A DNA stretch of 64,000 nt from Prorocentrum cordatum (Eukaryota; Sar; Dinophyceae; Prorocentrales; Prorocentraceae). The notes under the pieces are model-generated. The model was not told the DNA's origin and searched no databases. It saw only the letters and a list, made by a program, of their open reading frames with translations. Position 1 is the stretch's first letter. The number at the start of each line of letters is the position of its first letter. The position numbers and the translations under genes were made by a program. Shown here piece by piece: positions 1 through 9,683 of this stretch. The stretch is from contig CAUYUJ010015735.1 of NCBI GenBank assembly GCA_963575745.1, positions 192,718-256,717 of the forward strand, written 5' to 3'.

Positions 1-244
1 TAGTCGTACCCGTAGCCGCAGTCGAAAAAATCCAATGATCAAAAAAAATAATCAAAGTAGGAGAAGCAGAAGTAGTCGTGAACATAGTCGTAGCCGTAGT
101 CGTAGTGATAATAATAGTAGTAGTAACACTACTACGGCTCCGACTAGTACTAGGATTAGTAGTAGTAGTAGTCGTAGTCGCAGTCGTAGTAATAAGACAA
201 TGAGTAGTCGTAGTAGCACTAGCAATAATAATAGCATTACACAA

Positions 245-286
<42 letters not shown>

Positions 287-290
287 GCTG

Positions 291-321
<31 letters not shown>

Positions 322-720
322 GACTACTTCTACTAGCACTACGACGACTACTACGACTACGACTACTACTACTACTACTAGTACCGGCAGTAGTAGCAGC
401 AGCACTGGCAGTTTTAGTCGTACTAATAACAATAGTCGTGGTGGTAGTCGCGATGCTCATAGTAGTAGCAGTAGTACTACGACTAGTACTAGCAATACAA
501 GTAGCAGTGAAAGAAGTAACAATGGCAGTAGTAGTCGTAGTCGTAGTCGTAGCCGTAGAAAAAATAGTACTAGTAGTAGTACTACTACGGGTACAAGCAG
601 TATGAGTAGTAGTAGTAGCAGTAGAAGTAGTCGTAGTCAAAGTCGTAGTTCTAATAATAATAATAGCAATAGTAGTAGTAGTCGTCGTCGTCGTAGTAGT
701 ACTCGTAGTCGTCGTGATAA

Positions 721-764
<44 letters not shown>

Positions 765-1100
765 ATCGTAGTCGTAGCCGTAGAAAATAACAAGAATAGT
801 GGCAGTAGTCGAAGTAGTAGTAGCAGTAAATCCGAGCACTAGCAGTAGCAGTCGTAGTAGTAGCCGTCGTAGTCGCAGTCGTAGTCGTAATCGTAGTCGG
901 AGTCGTGAAAACTGTAGTAACAGTGCTACTACTAGTCGTAGCAGTATTGGTAGTCGTCGTAGTAATCGTAATAGTAGTACTAGTAATCGAAGTCGTAGTC
1001 GTAGTCGTAGTCGTAGCCGCTGGTGTGGTAGTTATCGTAGTAGAAGTCGTAGTCGTAGCCGACGTCGTAGTCGTAGTCGTAGCCGCAGTAATGATAGTAG

Positions 1101-1176
<76 letters not shown>

Positions 1177-1241
1177 GCTACTACTACGAGGACGACGACG
1201 ACGACGACTACTACTACAACTACTACTACTATTACTAGTAG

Positions 1242-1294
<53 letters not shown>

Positions 1295-1759
1295 CTACTA
1301 GTGTTACTACTACTAGTACTATTCCTACAAGTACCAGCAATAGTAGGTCGTAGTAGTAGTCGTAATCGTAGAAATACTCAAAAAATAGTAGCAGAACGAA
1401 AACGACTACTACTACTGATACGAGCAGTAGTAGTACTAGTAGTCGTAGTCGTGGTCGCATTCGCAGTCGGAGTCGTAGTCGTAGTCGTAGCCGTAGTCGT
1501 GATACTGATAGTAGCAATCGTAATATTAACTAGTAGTCGTGGCCGTCGTCGTAGTCGTAGCCGTAGTCATGATACAAAGAATAGAAATAGTAGTAGTAGT
1601 AATAACAGTAGGGCAGTAGTAGTAGTGGTAGTCGTCGCAGTCGTAGCCGTAGTCGAAGTAATAGTAGTAGTACTACTACTACTCCTAGTACCAGCAGCAT
1701 TTGTAGTAGGAGTCGTAGTCGTAGACGTAGTCGCAGTAATAGTAGTATTAGTACTAGTC

Positions 1760-1792
<33 letters not shown>

Positions 1793-2025
1793 ACAATATG
1801 AGTAGTAGTAATAATAATAGAAGTTGTAGTCGTAGTCGTAGGTAGCCGTAGTAGTGGTAGAAAAAAATAGCAGTAGTAATCGTCTTCGCAGTCGCAGTCG
1901 CAGTATTCATAATAGTAGCAGTCGTAGCAGTAGTAGTACTACTACTACTACTAGAACTAGCAGTATTAGGAGTAGTAGTAATAGTAGTAGTAATAGTAGT
2001 CGCTGTCATAGGTGAAGTCCTAGTC

Positions 2026-2072
<47 letters not shown>

Positions 2073-2276
2073 GGTAGTAGTAGAAGTCGTAGCCGTAGCC
2101 GCAGTCTTAAAAAAGTAAGAGTAGTAGTAGTAGTACTACTACTACTACTACTACTACTACTATTACCACTACCAGTACTAGTAGTAATAGTGGTCGTAGT
2201 CGTAGTCGTAGTCGTAGTCGTAGCGATAGTCGGCGTAAGAAAAAATAGTAGCACTACTGCTGGTACTAGCAGTATC

Positions 2277-2315
<39 letters not shown>

Positions 2316-2351
2316 TTCTCAGTCCTAGTAGTAATAGTAGTAGTACTACTA

Positions 2352-2399
<48 letters not shown>

Positions 2400-2775
2400 G
2401 CAGTATCAGTAGCAATAGTAGTCGTAGTCGTAGTCGTAGTCGTAGTCGTAGTCGTAGTCGTAGTCGTAGTCGTAGTCGTAGTAATAATAGTACTCGTAAC
2501 AGTACTACTACAAGTACTAGCAGTATTAATAGTAGTAGTAGCGATAGTAGGTCGTAGTCGTAGTCGTAGTCATAGTAATCATAATAGTAGTACTACTAGT
2601 AGCAGTAGTAGGGGTAGTAGTCGTCGCAGTCGTAGTCGAAGTCGGCATAATATTCAAAGTAATAGTAGTCATAGTAGCAGAAGTACTACTACTAGTAGTA
2701 TAGGCAGTATTAGTAGTAGTTGTAGTTGTAGTTGTAGTTGTAGTTGTAGTTGTAGTTGTAGTTGTAGTTGTAGTT

Positions 2776-2824
<49 letters not shown>

Positions 2825-2825
2825 C

Positions 2826-2880
<55 letters not shown>

Positions 2881-2970
2881 ATGGTGGTAGTGGTGGTGGT
2901 GGTAGTAGTAGTAGTGGTGGTAGTAGTAGTCGTTGTTGTAACGATAGATGTAGACGCAGTAGTAGCTAAG
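1..2970. repeat. AGT/ACT/CGTAGT simple-repeat complex
   Basis: The whole stretch is built from AGT, ACT and CGTAGT units with small interruptions such as GTTGTA at about 2720-2780. Runs of ACT (240-380, 1103-1290, 2338-2400) alternate with runs of AGT (720-765, 2030-2065, 2780-2880), which are reverse complements, so neighbouring blocks can pair. All frames are open for long distances and read as Ser/Arg, Thr or Val/Leu runs. That is a product of the repeat and no gene is called. Confidence 0.95.
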
Positions 2971-3344
2971 AAGGTACTTGGTAGACTGATGTAACGTGTT
3001 TGTGTGATGATTGCGGTTGTCTGTTGTCTGGAAGCTCGGGTGCTCGGGGGTCGATGCGCCACCCCCTGAGCCTATCCCCCCCGCCCCCCAGGCCGGCGGG
3101 CGTGGCAGCACGGCCACTTCCGCACTTCGCGCCGCGAGAAAGAGCGTGCCCCAAGACCCTCCTACTGCTCCTCCTCCTCCTCCTCCTTCTCCTCCTCGCT
3201 TCGAGCTGCGGGGCACAGGTGGCAGGGTGGTGAGGCTGGATTGGCCCTGCTCCCAAAGATCGGTCGGAGCAGGGTGCACGGCACGGGGGTGTTGTGTTCC
3301 CCCAGTGCCGTCACCCGCAGCGGTTGAAGAGGGAGGAAAACTGG
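2971..3344. other. GC-rich spacer, no gene seen
   Basis: The stretch between the simple repeats and the first fold-back element holds only a short TCC/CTC tract at about 3158-3200. Open frames are short on both strands and no motif is recognisable. Confidence 0.6.
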
Positions 3345-3528
3345 AGGCCTTCCGAATGGGGTCCGAGTAGATGGAGTCGGAGGGTCGCCGATGCATCGCC
3401 GACGCATCGCCGACGCATCGGCGACGTCGGCGTGGAGAAAATCAGGATGCACATCGAGCCACATCGCCGATGCATCGGCAAGGCGGAGAGTGCCGACCCC
3501 ATCCACTCGGACCCTATCCGAGAGGCCC
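3345..3528. repeat. GATGCATCGGCGACG fold-back element, copy 1
   Basis: The left end (GGCCTTCCGAATGGGGTCCG) pairs with the right end (CGGACCCTATCCGAGAGGCC) as an inverted repeat. The interior has several copies of GATGCATCGGCGACG and its complement. A second copy lies at 21189-21381 and a fragment at 41040-41120. No coding capacity; probably a non-autonomous element. Confidence 0.7.
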
Positions 3529-4002
3529 GGAAGACAGGCAGAGTTCCTCCGCTCGCCGCGGCCCTTTTCGAAAGGGAGGGCCGAGCAGGGGCTGAGCCAA
3601 AGCTTCGAGCGTCGAGCTGCCCTCGGCAGCTCGTGGGAGCGACCCTGGGCAAGAATGACCTTTGCTGCGCGGCTCGACGGGGGACGCGGGGTGACCCAGC
3701 CCGGGCGCGCAAGCCGCCGCTGCCGCTTCGCTGTCTGCGACCGTCGGGGAACCCCATGGGGCCCTACCAGAAGTCCTCCTGGCGAAAGGCCACTCTTGCG
3801 TGTAGTCGATGCTGGCAGGCTTTTTCGCCAGCCACCGACGCCCTCGCACCCATCCACCCCGGCCAGCAGCCCAGGGGAGGCGGGCAAAAAAAAATATAAA
3901 AAACAGCCAAGCAGCGCCCACGCTGGGGCTGGGGCTGCGAGGCGGGGAGTTGTCCATGTCCTCCGGCTGGGAGCCGACCTCTCGGTGCCCGAGTGGGCGG
4001 TG
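3529..4002. other. Spacer, no gene seen
   Basis: GC-rich sequence with overlapping open frames on both strands and no recognisable domain. The frames are rich in Arg, Pro, Gly and Ala as expected by chance at this composition. Confidence 0.5.
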
Positions 4003-4212
4003 GATATTCGGCGGCGAGCGCGCGGGGGAAATGAGAAGGAGAGGGCCTTCTCTGAAGGCGGCGGGCTTCTCTGAGGCCCTCACGCCTTTCGAGAAGTGCT
4101 CTGCGCCTTCGGGGCAGGCTTCGACAACTCCTCAGAAGGCTGGGGGGGACTTCCGAGCCCTCTGAGAAGGCTCGCCCCTTCTCACTTCCCCCTCTGCTCG
4201 CCGCCGAGAAAT
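4003..4212. mobile_element. Introner-family inverted-repeat element, copy 2
   Basis: The element core is 4008-4207. It begins TCGGCGGCGAGC and ends GCTCGCCGCCGA, a perfect terminal inverted repeat, followed inward by AATGAGAAGG and its mirrored CCTTCTCACTTCC. The same termini bound the short intron at 8131-8365. The five bases on each side are GATAT and GAAAT, a possible target duplication with one mismatch. No exon was recognised around this copy, so whether it is spliced is unknown. Confidence 0.7.
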
Positions 4213-4214
4213 GG

Positions 4215-4247
<33 letters not shown>

Positions 4248-4248
4248 C
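4215..4248. repeat. (CA)n(TA)n microsatellite
   Basis: An uninterrupted CA run passes into a TA run immediately right of the introner-family copy. Confidence 0.9.
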
Positions 4249-4465
4249 AAGACTGCAGTGGCGCTTCGCGCCATGCACCTTGGTCCTTGAAGTTTGGCAC
4301 GCAGGCGGAATAGCAGGAAGGTCAAGCCGACAACTTAGAGATAACTCCTTGTTGCCATTTCCGACATCGCCACTATAATAATGTTATTCGTTATCCTTCC
4401 TCCATGCTTATCTTTGTTTATTTTCGCCATACCCTGCGCATTCTCCCCATCCTCCTCAGCTCTTT

Positions 4466-5130
4466 TTTGCGGAGGCTCCTCCTTGGAGAGCCTCTGAGGG
4501 CCTCACAGAAGTTGTTTCAAGCTTTCTTAAGGCCTTCTGGAGGCCTCCTGGGCGTATTCTGGGGGCCTCTGGGGACTTCCTCGGGCCACCCTGCTTCCAA
4601 CCGCGGTCTCCCTGAACGACCGGGTCACGATTTGGAATGCTTCGGAGGGTGTCTTGGGGCCATCTTGGGCCGCCATGGGGATCTCTGAGGGCCATATTGG
4701 ACCCGTGTTGTGTCGTTTTGGAGCTCTCTTGGACTGCCTGGAAGCTCTTTCGGGTGGTTGTGGGGCGATGTTGGAGCCTCCCAGGCGGCTTCGGACGCCC
4801 AGAAGACCGCCTTCTTGGAGCGTCGGGAAGCCGAAAAGAGGAGAACCCCAAAATTCAGCAAAAAACAACAGAAAATCAAAGATTTGTGCCTCTTGGGGCC
4901 TTCTTGGGAGTGCTCTTGGAGGCCTCTTTGGGGCCGTCCTGGAGGCCTTTGGGCCATCTTGAGGTCACGTCGGTCACTCTTGGAGCGCTCTTGTGCTGTC
5001 TTGGGGGTCTCTGGGACGTCTCCGATGACCCCCCTGATCGCCCTAGGTGTGCTGGGAAGGCGTGGCAAAACGCCCTGCGAGGCCCGGGGGGCCGCTTCGA
5101 GGCCCGTCCAGAGGGTCCCAAAGCCCCAGA
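4466..5130. repeat. Degenerate 15-mer repeat, reverse orientation
   Basis: Irregular repetition of CTTGGGGGCCTC / TCTTGGGGCCGTCTTGG units. It is the reverse complement of the CCCAAGAGGGCCCCAAGACG repeat that occurs plus-strand at 10125-10422, 19770-20290 and 27285-27870. The spacing favours multiples of 15, so all frames stay open and read as five-residue repeats. Not interpreted as coding. Confidence 0.7.
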
Positions 5131-5147
5131 TCCCGGGAGTCCGGTTT

Positions 5148-5210
5148 TGGGGGGGGGGGGGATGGGTTTTCCCCCCGCCCGGGCTTATAAAAATATAAGA
5201 AGAGGAATAA

Positions 5211-5247
<37 letters not shown>

Positions 5248-5285
5248 TACATACACACTAGAATCGCGCGCGCTTCGCGCGCGCT
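5148..5285. repeat. G tract, (TA)n(CA)n and CG palindrome
   Basis: A G run near 5150-5161 is followed by TA at 5211-5235, CA at 5236-5250 and the palindrome CGCGCGCGCTTCGCGCGCGC at 5265-5284. Confidence 0.85.
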
Positions 5286-6263
5286 CAAGGTCTAGCTAGG
5301 CTTGATGGGCTAACACATAGAATATCATCTCTGTCGTTTCTTGCATTCAGGGACTCTCTTGGAGGCCCTGGTCAAGCCTCGGAATCGCATAGACGAGGAA
5401 CTGCGGAAACGCAAAAATCATCAATAGCCGTTAAGTATTCAACGATTTGGGGCCCTCGAAGGCTTCCTGGGTTCTGTTCTGGGGCCTTAATTGTGGTCTG
5501 TTGTGCAAGAATAGACAAGGGGGCGAACTTGGGAGAAAAAACGGAATTGTTCGATTCCCCCTTGTTTCAAATTGTAGTGCCTGGGCTGTGGGGTAGACGT
5601 TTTCTGGATGCAGGCCACGATCTGTTGGGATGTCTCTCGGGGTCGTCGTGCACAAATAAGCAGGGGGTGACATTGAAAAAAAGGATTTCTAAAATTCCAC
5701 TGTTTCAACTCATGGGATCATGGGATCTCGATGTCTACAGTGGTTTCAGGGGCAGCCAAGAGGACACGAAGACGATCCAAGAGAGTGCCAAGACAGCGTC
5801 AAAGAGTTCAACAGCATTCCCGAAACATTTTTGCATGTGACCCCGAAGTCTTGATGAGGCTCGAGGAAGAGAATAGGGAGTACCTAGGAGTCCCAACTTG
5901 AAAAAAAAGGAATATCTGGAATTCCCTTTTTTGCTCAAGTTCCTCGGTCCTGGAGCGTTGGAAGCGAGAAGACGCGAGAAGGCGAAACACGTCGACAGAA
6001 CCCACTGCAAATTCAACGATGCTGCCTTCTCGGGCCTCTCTTGGGCCCACAGGCCCCCGTCGGCGATGCGTGGGCGAGCAGGAGTCGGTGCGCTCCCCTC
6101 TGCGCCTGTCTCCGCCGAAAGTGGCCCCCGATTCGGGCCCTCCACGGATGCCCAGATTCTCGGTCCGGGCGCACGCCAGGCCCCAGACGAGCGCGCAGAA
6201 CGAGCGCGGAGATGCCAGCCCACCGAGACTGCGGCGCGAGCCTGCCGTGCCTCCCCTTCTGTG
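5286..6263. other. Spacer, no gene seen
   Basis: No domain-bearing frame. Three loosely similar stretches (about 5500-5570, 5645-5710 and 5860-5945) share an A-run followed by GGAAT/GGATTTCT and a pyrimidine-rich end, which suggests an old, degenerate tandem repeat. Confidence 0.45.
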
Positions 6264-6428
6264 ACTACCTACCAGACCACCCCAACCCAACCCGAAGACC
6301 CCAATTTCGGGTTGGGGGGGGTACGGGTTCCACATGTGTTTTTTCAATGTTCCCCGACCCCCCCAAACTGGAAATGGAGGGCAAATTGAGGCCTTCGGGT
6401 TGGGTTGGGGTGGTTTGGTGGGTGGTGA
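6264..6428. mobile_element. CCAACCCAACCCGAAG MITE, copy 1
   Basis: The left arm contains ACCACCCCAACCCAACCCGA and the right arm its complement TTCGGGTTGGGTTGGGGTGG. The centre holds a second small inverted motif (AATTTCGGGTTGGGGG). Other copies are at 9684-9859, 31136-31303 and 34010-34163. It is about 165 bp with no coding capacity, as expected for a non-autonomous DNA element. Confidence 0.8.
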
Positions 6429-6446
6429 TTCTGGGGGCAGGAGAGC

Positions 6447-6675
6447 CCAGAATCGAATCGACAAGTCGGATCGGTGATCGAAATGAATCGGGTCGGCGGA
6501 AATCGGCAGCCGAGTCGGAAAAAGTCGAATCGGCGGAAATCGGCAGAGCAGTAGGCCTCCATTGAGAGATCGGATCCCGGGTCGGAATCCGAAGTCGAAT
6601 CGGATCCGAATCGGAATCCATCGACATCGAATCGAATCGAATCGGAGGAATCGAAACGAGCCCTGTGGGGGGGCG
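6447..6675. repeat. GAATCG-rich minisatellite, copy 1
   Basis: Repeated GAATCG/AATCGGC units with conserved ends: it starts CAGAATCGAATCGA and ends GAATCGAATCG plus AATCGAAA-GAGCCCTG. A collinear copy at 43803-44025 shares both ends and interior order, so it moved or was copied as a unit. Confidence 0.75.
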
Positions 6676-6779
6676 CAGCGCCGGAGCCCAGAGAGAGGGA
6701 GAGGGCAACAGCAGCTGTCCTCCCAGGCGGCACGGGGGCGCCCACGAGCGCCCACGGGGCGGCACGGGGGGGGCGAGCA

Positions 6780-6842
6780 CCTCCTCCTCCTCCTCCTCCT
6801 CCTCCCCCTCCTCCTCCTCCTCCTCCTCCTCCTCCTCCTCAT
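6780..6842. repeat. (CTC)n microsatellite
   Basis: Nearly pure CTC/TCC trinucleotide run. Confidence 0.95.
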
Positions 6843-6887
6843 CCTCGGTGGAACATCCCAGTGGGGCATTCTGTCACTCAACAAATG

Positions 6888-7070
6888 GCGAACGAGCAAC
6901 ACACACCCATACCCATAGGGGGGTCGTTGAGAGGAGGACTGGCCATGGGTATGGGTGCGGGGTGTCGGACCCTGAACGCTCCCGTTCGAGCGGGGACCCC
7001 CATCCGACAACACGCACCCACAGCCCTCTCCGACCCCCCTATGGGTACGGGTGTGTGTTGTTGGTTCGTC
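6888..7070. repeat. CCCATAGGG fold-back element, copy 1
   Basis: The left arm reads GAACGAGCAACACACACCCA and the right arm mirrors it (GGGTGTGTGTTGTTGGTTCG). A central hairpin around TCCCGTTCGAGCGGGGACCC sits in the loop. Copy 2 is at 29833-30022 and a decayed right half at 22690-22800. Confidence 0.8.
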
Positions 7071-7355
7071 AACAAACGCAAATAAGAATCCCCAAGTGCA
7101 AGCACTGTTTGGGGAACAGCTCGAACCTCAAAACGTGTGCTAGCGCCAACGCGTGCGTTGTCCATCGGATGCCCTCCAGCACGTCTGCTAGCGCCACTAC
7201 CGCCAACGTGTACTGCTGGCCAAGGAGGGGGGGCAAAGGGGACGAGGAGGCGTGTCAGCTCCCGCCACGAGTTCACCTCCAGCAAGCCAGCGTCTATGGA
7301 ATTTGTCGACGCGCTGCAGTGTCAATCGTCGCTGGCTGCGCCGATCGTCTGCTCA
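7071..7355. other. 3' flank of the channel gene
   Basis: Lies downstream of the last recognised channel codons (minus strand). No further exon could be identified. The minus-strand sequence GAGACGTGAGC at about 7349-7360 gives both an in-frame TGA and a good splice donor (GTGAGC), so a further 3' exon cannot be excluded. Confidence 0.4.
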
Positions 7356-7570
7356 CGTCTCCATGGTACTCATATTCGTTGGTCTTATCGGAGGAATGTT
7401 GCTCACGGTCGTTATCCTGCTCGAGGGAGGCTCTGGATTGATGTTGGGCACGTGTCCGACGAAAGCCTGGAGAAACGTTTCTGGGAAGACTTCCATCGCA
7501 AACTCGGCTGCGTCCAGTCCACCGCTTCCGTCTTTGTCCTTACGGGCGACGAACATGTTCATATCCATGC
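7356..7570 (-). CDS. K+ channel exon 4, second EF-hand
   Basis: Encodes residues 387-457 of the assembled channel. The loop DKDGSGGLDAAE (397-408) has Asp, Asp, Ser and Glu at the expected Ca2+-coordinating positions and follows MNMFVARK. The segment after it (FPETFLQAFVGHVPN) fits the outgoing helix. The frame ends with TGA at 7353-7355, next to GTGAGC, which could instead be a donor. The start is placed after GAAG at 7574-7571 (acceptor) because that rejoins the frame of exon 3. The antisense frame over this exon is a shadow. Confidence 0.75.
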
Positions 7571-7683
7571 CTTCGCGATCTGGTCACTGAGGCGCGATCC
7601 CATGGATGCGTTGAGTGCGGGGCATCCGCGCAAATCAGCCCTGTATCCAGGGGGTCGCGGCCGAGGAGTTTGAACCGCGAGAC
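7571..7683 (-). other. K+ channel intron 3, short, inverted repeats at ends
   Basis: A proposed 113-base intron between the first and second EF-hand, chosen with donor GTCTCG and acceptor GAAG to keep the frame. Its borders carry imperfect inverted repeats: CGCGA...GGATATG on one side against CATATCC...TCGCG on the other. It may be an old introner. The exact splice sites are not certain from sequence alone. Confidence 0.5.
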
Positions 7684-8125
7684 GGTGGATATGGATATGT
7701 CTCCCGCCCAAGAAGTCCATGTGCTCGAATAGAGCGCGGATCCTATCCTCGGGGAGCCCGATCTTCATCTCGTTCACCAGCTCGCAGAACTCATCGGGCT
7801 CAAGCACCCCGTTGCCGTTGAAATCCCAGAGCTCGAACAGCGTCGGAATGTCGTGAGCCGTGTAGCCCCACTTGCGCAGCTTCATCCGCGTCTTCGCCAG
7901 CAGCAGCGAGTAGTCCCGCGCGTTCCACACCTGGTTGAACGTGTTTCCGATGATGCCGATGGGGACGGCCATCAGCCCAACCCCGAGCACGATAAGGACA
8001 ATGACGATCGTGATACCAGGTGTGGTCACAGGAGTGTAGTCCCCGTAGCCGACCGTGGTGACCGTCACGAGGCAGAACCAGACCGCCCGGAAGGGCGACT
8101 CGAAGAGCTCCGGCTCCGCGCAGTA
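7684..8125 (-). CDS. K+ channel exon 3, pore, S6, first EF-hand
   Basis: Encodes residues 239-386. It starts YCAEPELF directly after the introner-like intron. The pore helix (AVWFCLVTVT) leads into the filter TVGYGDYTP, diagnostic of K+ selectivity, and then S6 (GITIVIVLIVLGVGLMAVP) with a glycine-rich hinge. A basic linker (KTRMKLRKW) precedes an EF-hand with loop DFNGNGVLEPDE (339-350) and helix FCELVNEMK. The match to the Kv plan is strong. Presence of EF-hands C-terminal to S6 is common in protist channels and suggests Ca2+ modulation. The 3' donor choice is less certain. Confidence 0.88.
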
Positions 8126-8370
8126 GATGATCGGAGGCGAGCCGGGGGGGGGAAGTGAGAAGGGGCGGGCCTTCTCCTCCTCCTCCCCCTCCTCCTCCTC
8201 CTCCTCCTCCTCCTCCTCGGATGTCCCCCGGCCTTCTGAGGAGTTTTCTCAGCTTTCCCCGAAAAAACACAGAAAATGTCTCAGAAGCGCCAGAACTTCT
8301 GAGAAATTCCGCCGCCTTCCGAGAAGGCCTTCTCCTTCTCACTTCCCCCCCTCGCTCACCGCCGAGATGA
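8126..8370 (-). mobile_element. Introner-like inverted-repeat intron with 5-bp duplication
   Basis: The element core 8131-8365 starts TCGGAGGCGAGC and ends GCTCACCGCCGA (imperfect terminal inverted repeat) and is flanked by identical GATGA at 8126-8130 and 8366-8370. Removing the core plus one GATGA restores the channel frame exactly (LLI then YCAEPE). No GT...AG pair fits this exact excision on the minus strand. A GTGAGC lies six bases inside the 5' end but no AG lies near the 3' end. The interior holds a CTC microsatellite (about 8174-8218) and internal mirrored GAGAAGG motifs. It matches the pattern of introners described in other dinoflagellates: insertion with target duplication, splicing as an intron, non-canonical ends. 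Confidence 0.85.
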
Positions 8371-8689
8371 GGAGGGCGAAGGTCATCGTGATCAGGGCGA
8401 TAGCATACAAGAGCATTGGAAGAGCCTCCATCGTGATGTAGACCGCCTGGATGAGCACGTTGAAGGTCTCGAAGTGCCGCAGGATCTTCAACAATCGGAT
8501 GATCGGCACAAGGCACAGAAATATGATCGAGATCATGTCGTCCTGATTCTCTGGGAGCACGAACCCAATGGCAGCCCGCAGCACGATCGAACTCGCGGCA
8601 GCGATATCAATCCACGTATGGGAAATACAGAGGAAGCTGACCTTGCTCGGCGAACAGCTGAAGCGAATGATGAGCTCCGTCAGAAATAC
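8366..8689 (-). CDS. K+ channel exon 2, S2-S5
   Basis: Encodes residues 131-238. It contains the end of S2 (FLTELIIRF), the conserved CSPSKVSFL linker, S3 (WIDIAAASS), and S4 (IIRLLKILRHF) with Arg195, Lys198 and Arg201 spaced every third residue as in voltage sensors, though only three basic residues are present, fewer than in most Kv channels. The S4-S5 linker and S5 (LLYAIALITMTFALLI) follow. The exon starts after CCAG (minus strand, 8693-8690) as GTATTTCTG, and ends at the target duplication of the introner. An internal GTG is not taken as a start because the homology runs through it. Confidence 0.88.
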
Positions 8690-8696
8690 CTGGCGT

Positions 8697-8740
8697 CTCC
8701 TCCTCCTCCTCCTCCTCCTCCTCTTCCTCCTCCTCCCATT
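8697..8740. repeat. (CTC)n microsatellite
   Basis: Short CTC/CTT run just inside the 3' end of channel intron 1; on the minus strand it is a purine run close to the acceptor. Confidence 0.9.
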
Positions 8741-8924
8741 TTTCCAGCATTCGCATTCGTATCATTCGCATCATCTCCCTAATCCGCCAACGTACCGCAA
8801 GGCACGAAGTGGAATGTTCCCAGGGTTCCAAAGTTGTCTGTACTCTTCATTTCGATATTGAGATCTTCTAATTCATGATAGGGAGCCCCAACGCCCAAAT
8901 CTTCCTGACACTCTCGCGTTTTCT

Positions 8925-9055
8925 CGGGCTTCCCCGACTGGCTTTTTCAGAAACCAGAGGGCCCCAGGACATGCCAAGAGGACCCCAAGAAACGCCCAAG
9001 AGGGCGCATGAGGCCTGCACGATGGCCCGACCCAAGACGCCCCAAGAGGGCTTCA
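8925..9055. repeat. Degenerate 15-mer repeat
   Basis: Several CCCAAGAGGGC / CCCCAAGA units in plus orientation lead directly into the SINE-like element. Confidence 0.6.
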
Positions 9056-9057
9056 AT

Positions 9058-9222
9058 GAAGAGGCCCTGGGACACACAAATAAATAGGCACAAATAACAG
9101 GATTCCCCATATTTTCCTATATTTTCTGGGCTGTTTGTCTTCCCCCCCACTTCCCATATTTTCCCCTCTTTCCTGGGGTATGGACGATGAATTGTGTCTG
9201 TGTGTGTTTTTTTCCTCCTGAC
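9058..9222. mobile_element. SINE-like ~165-bp element, copy 1
   Basis: Starts near GACACACAAATAAATA, passes through two TTCCCATATTTTC blocks separated by CTTCCCCCCCAC, and ends with ATTGTGTCTGTGTGTG and TTTCCTCCTGA. Collinear copies are at 20884-21046, 28712-28881, 31505-31664 and a partial one at 60332-60466. No tRNA-like promoter boxes were recognised, so SINE-like refers to size and the target duplication seen at copy 2. Confidence 0.75.
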
Positions 9223-9289
9223 TCAACAGGCCCCCCCAGAGGGCCCCCAGAGTCCAAAGTTCTTCCCGGACAGCTCTCTGAGAGCTAAG

Positions 9290-9540
9290 ATCGGGAATCT
9301 TCTGACCCGGGTCAATCCAGACCCGGGTCAGCAGGAAACCAAAAAACTGCATGCAATGCAGGAGAAAAAAAAAACTGCATCGCAGGTCTTCGCAAACCGG
9401 GTCAGCCAATACGCGCGGCCGCCTCGCGGCCACGAGCGGCTCGCTAACCCGGGTCAGCCAGAGGGGGTCTTCGCAGGATCCTGCAGGATCCAGCGCCCTG
9501 GCTGACCCCCGTTTGCACTGACCCCCGTCTCAAGGCTCCC
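9290..9540. repeat. Dispersed CCGGGTCAGC motifs
   Basis: ACCCGGGTCA or its variants occur at least four times, with the palindrome GGATCCTGCAGGATCC at about 9476-9491. Nothing coding is visible. Confidence 0.5.
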
Positions 9541-9683
9541 GATAAGAGTGCTTCAGATTAGAAGCTGGCCGCGCAGGGCAGCCTGGAAGCTCTTTATTAA
9601 GCGCCGGTCAAGTGGCGCCGCAGCGCCTCCTGTGAAGGCCCAGCGTGTTCCGGTAGCCTTTCCCCTGCTAAGTTCCCAATACT

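Noticed and set aside
35-790. Ser/Arg-rich frame resembling an SR splicing factor
   Set aside because: The sequence is AGT/CGTAGT repeat throughout; any frame gives RS, SS or TT runs. No RNA-binding domain is attached.
7137-7673. Plus-strand open frame over the channel exons 3 and 4
   Set aside because: It is antisense to the EF-hand exons, whose calcium loops are clear on the minus strand.
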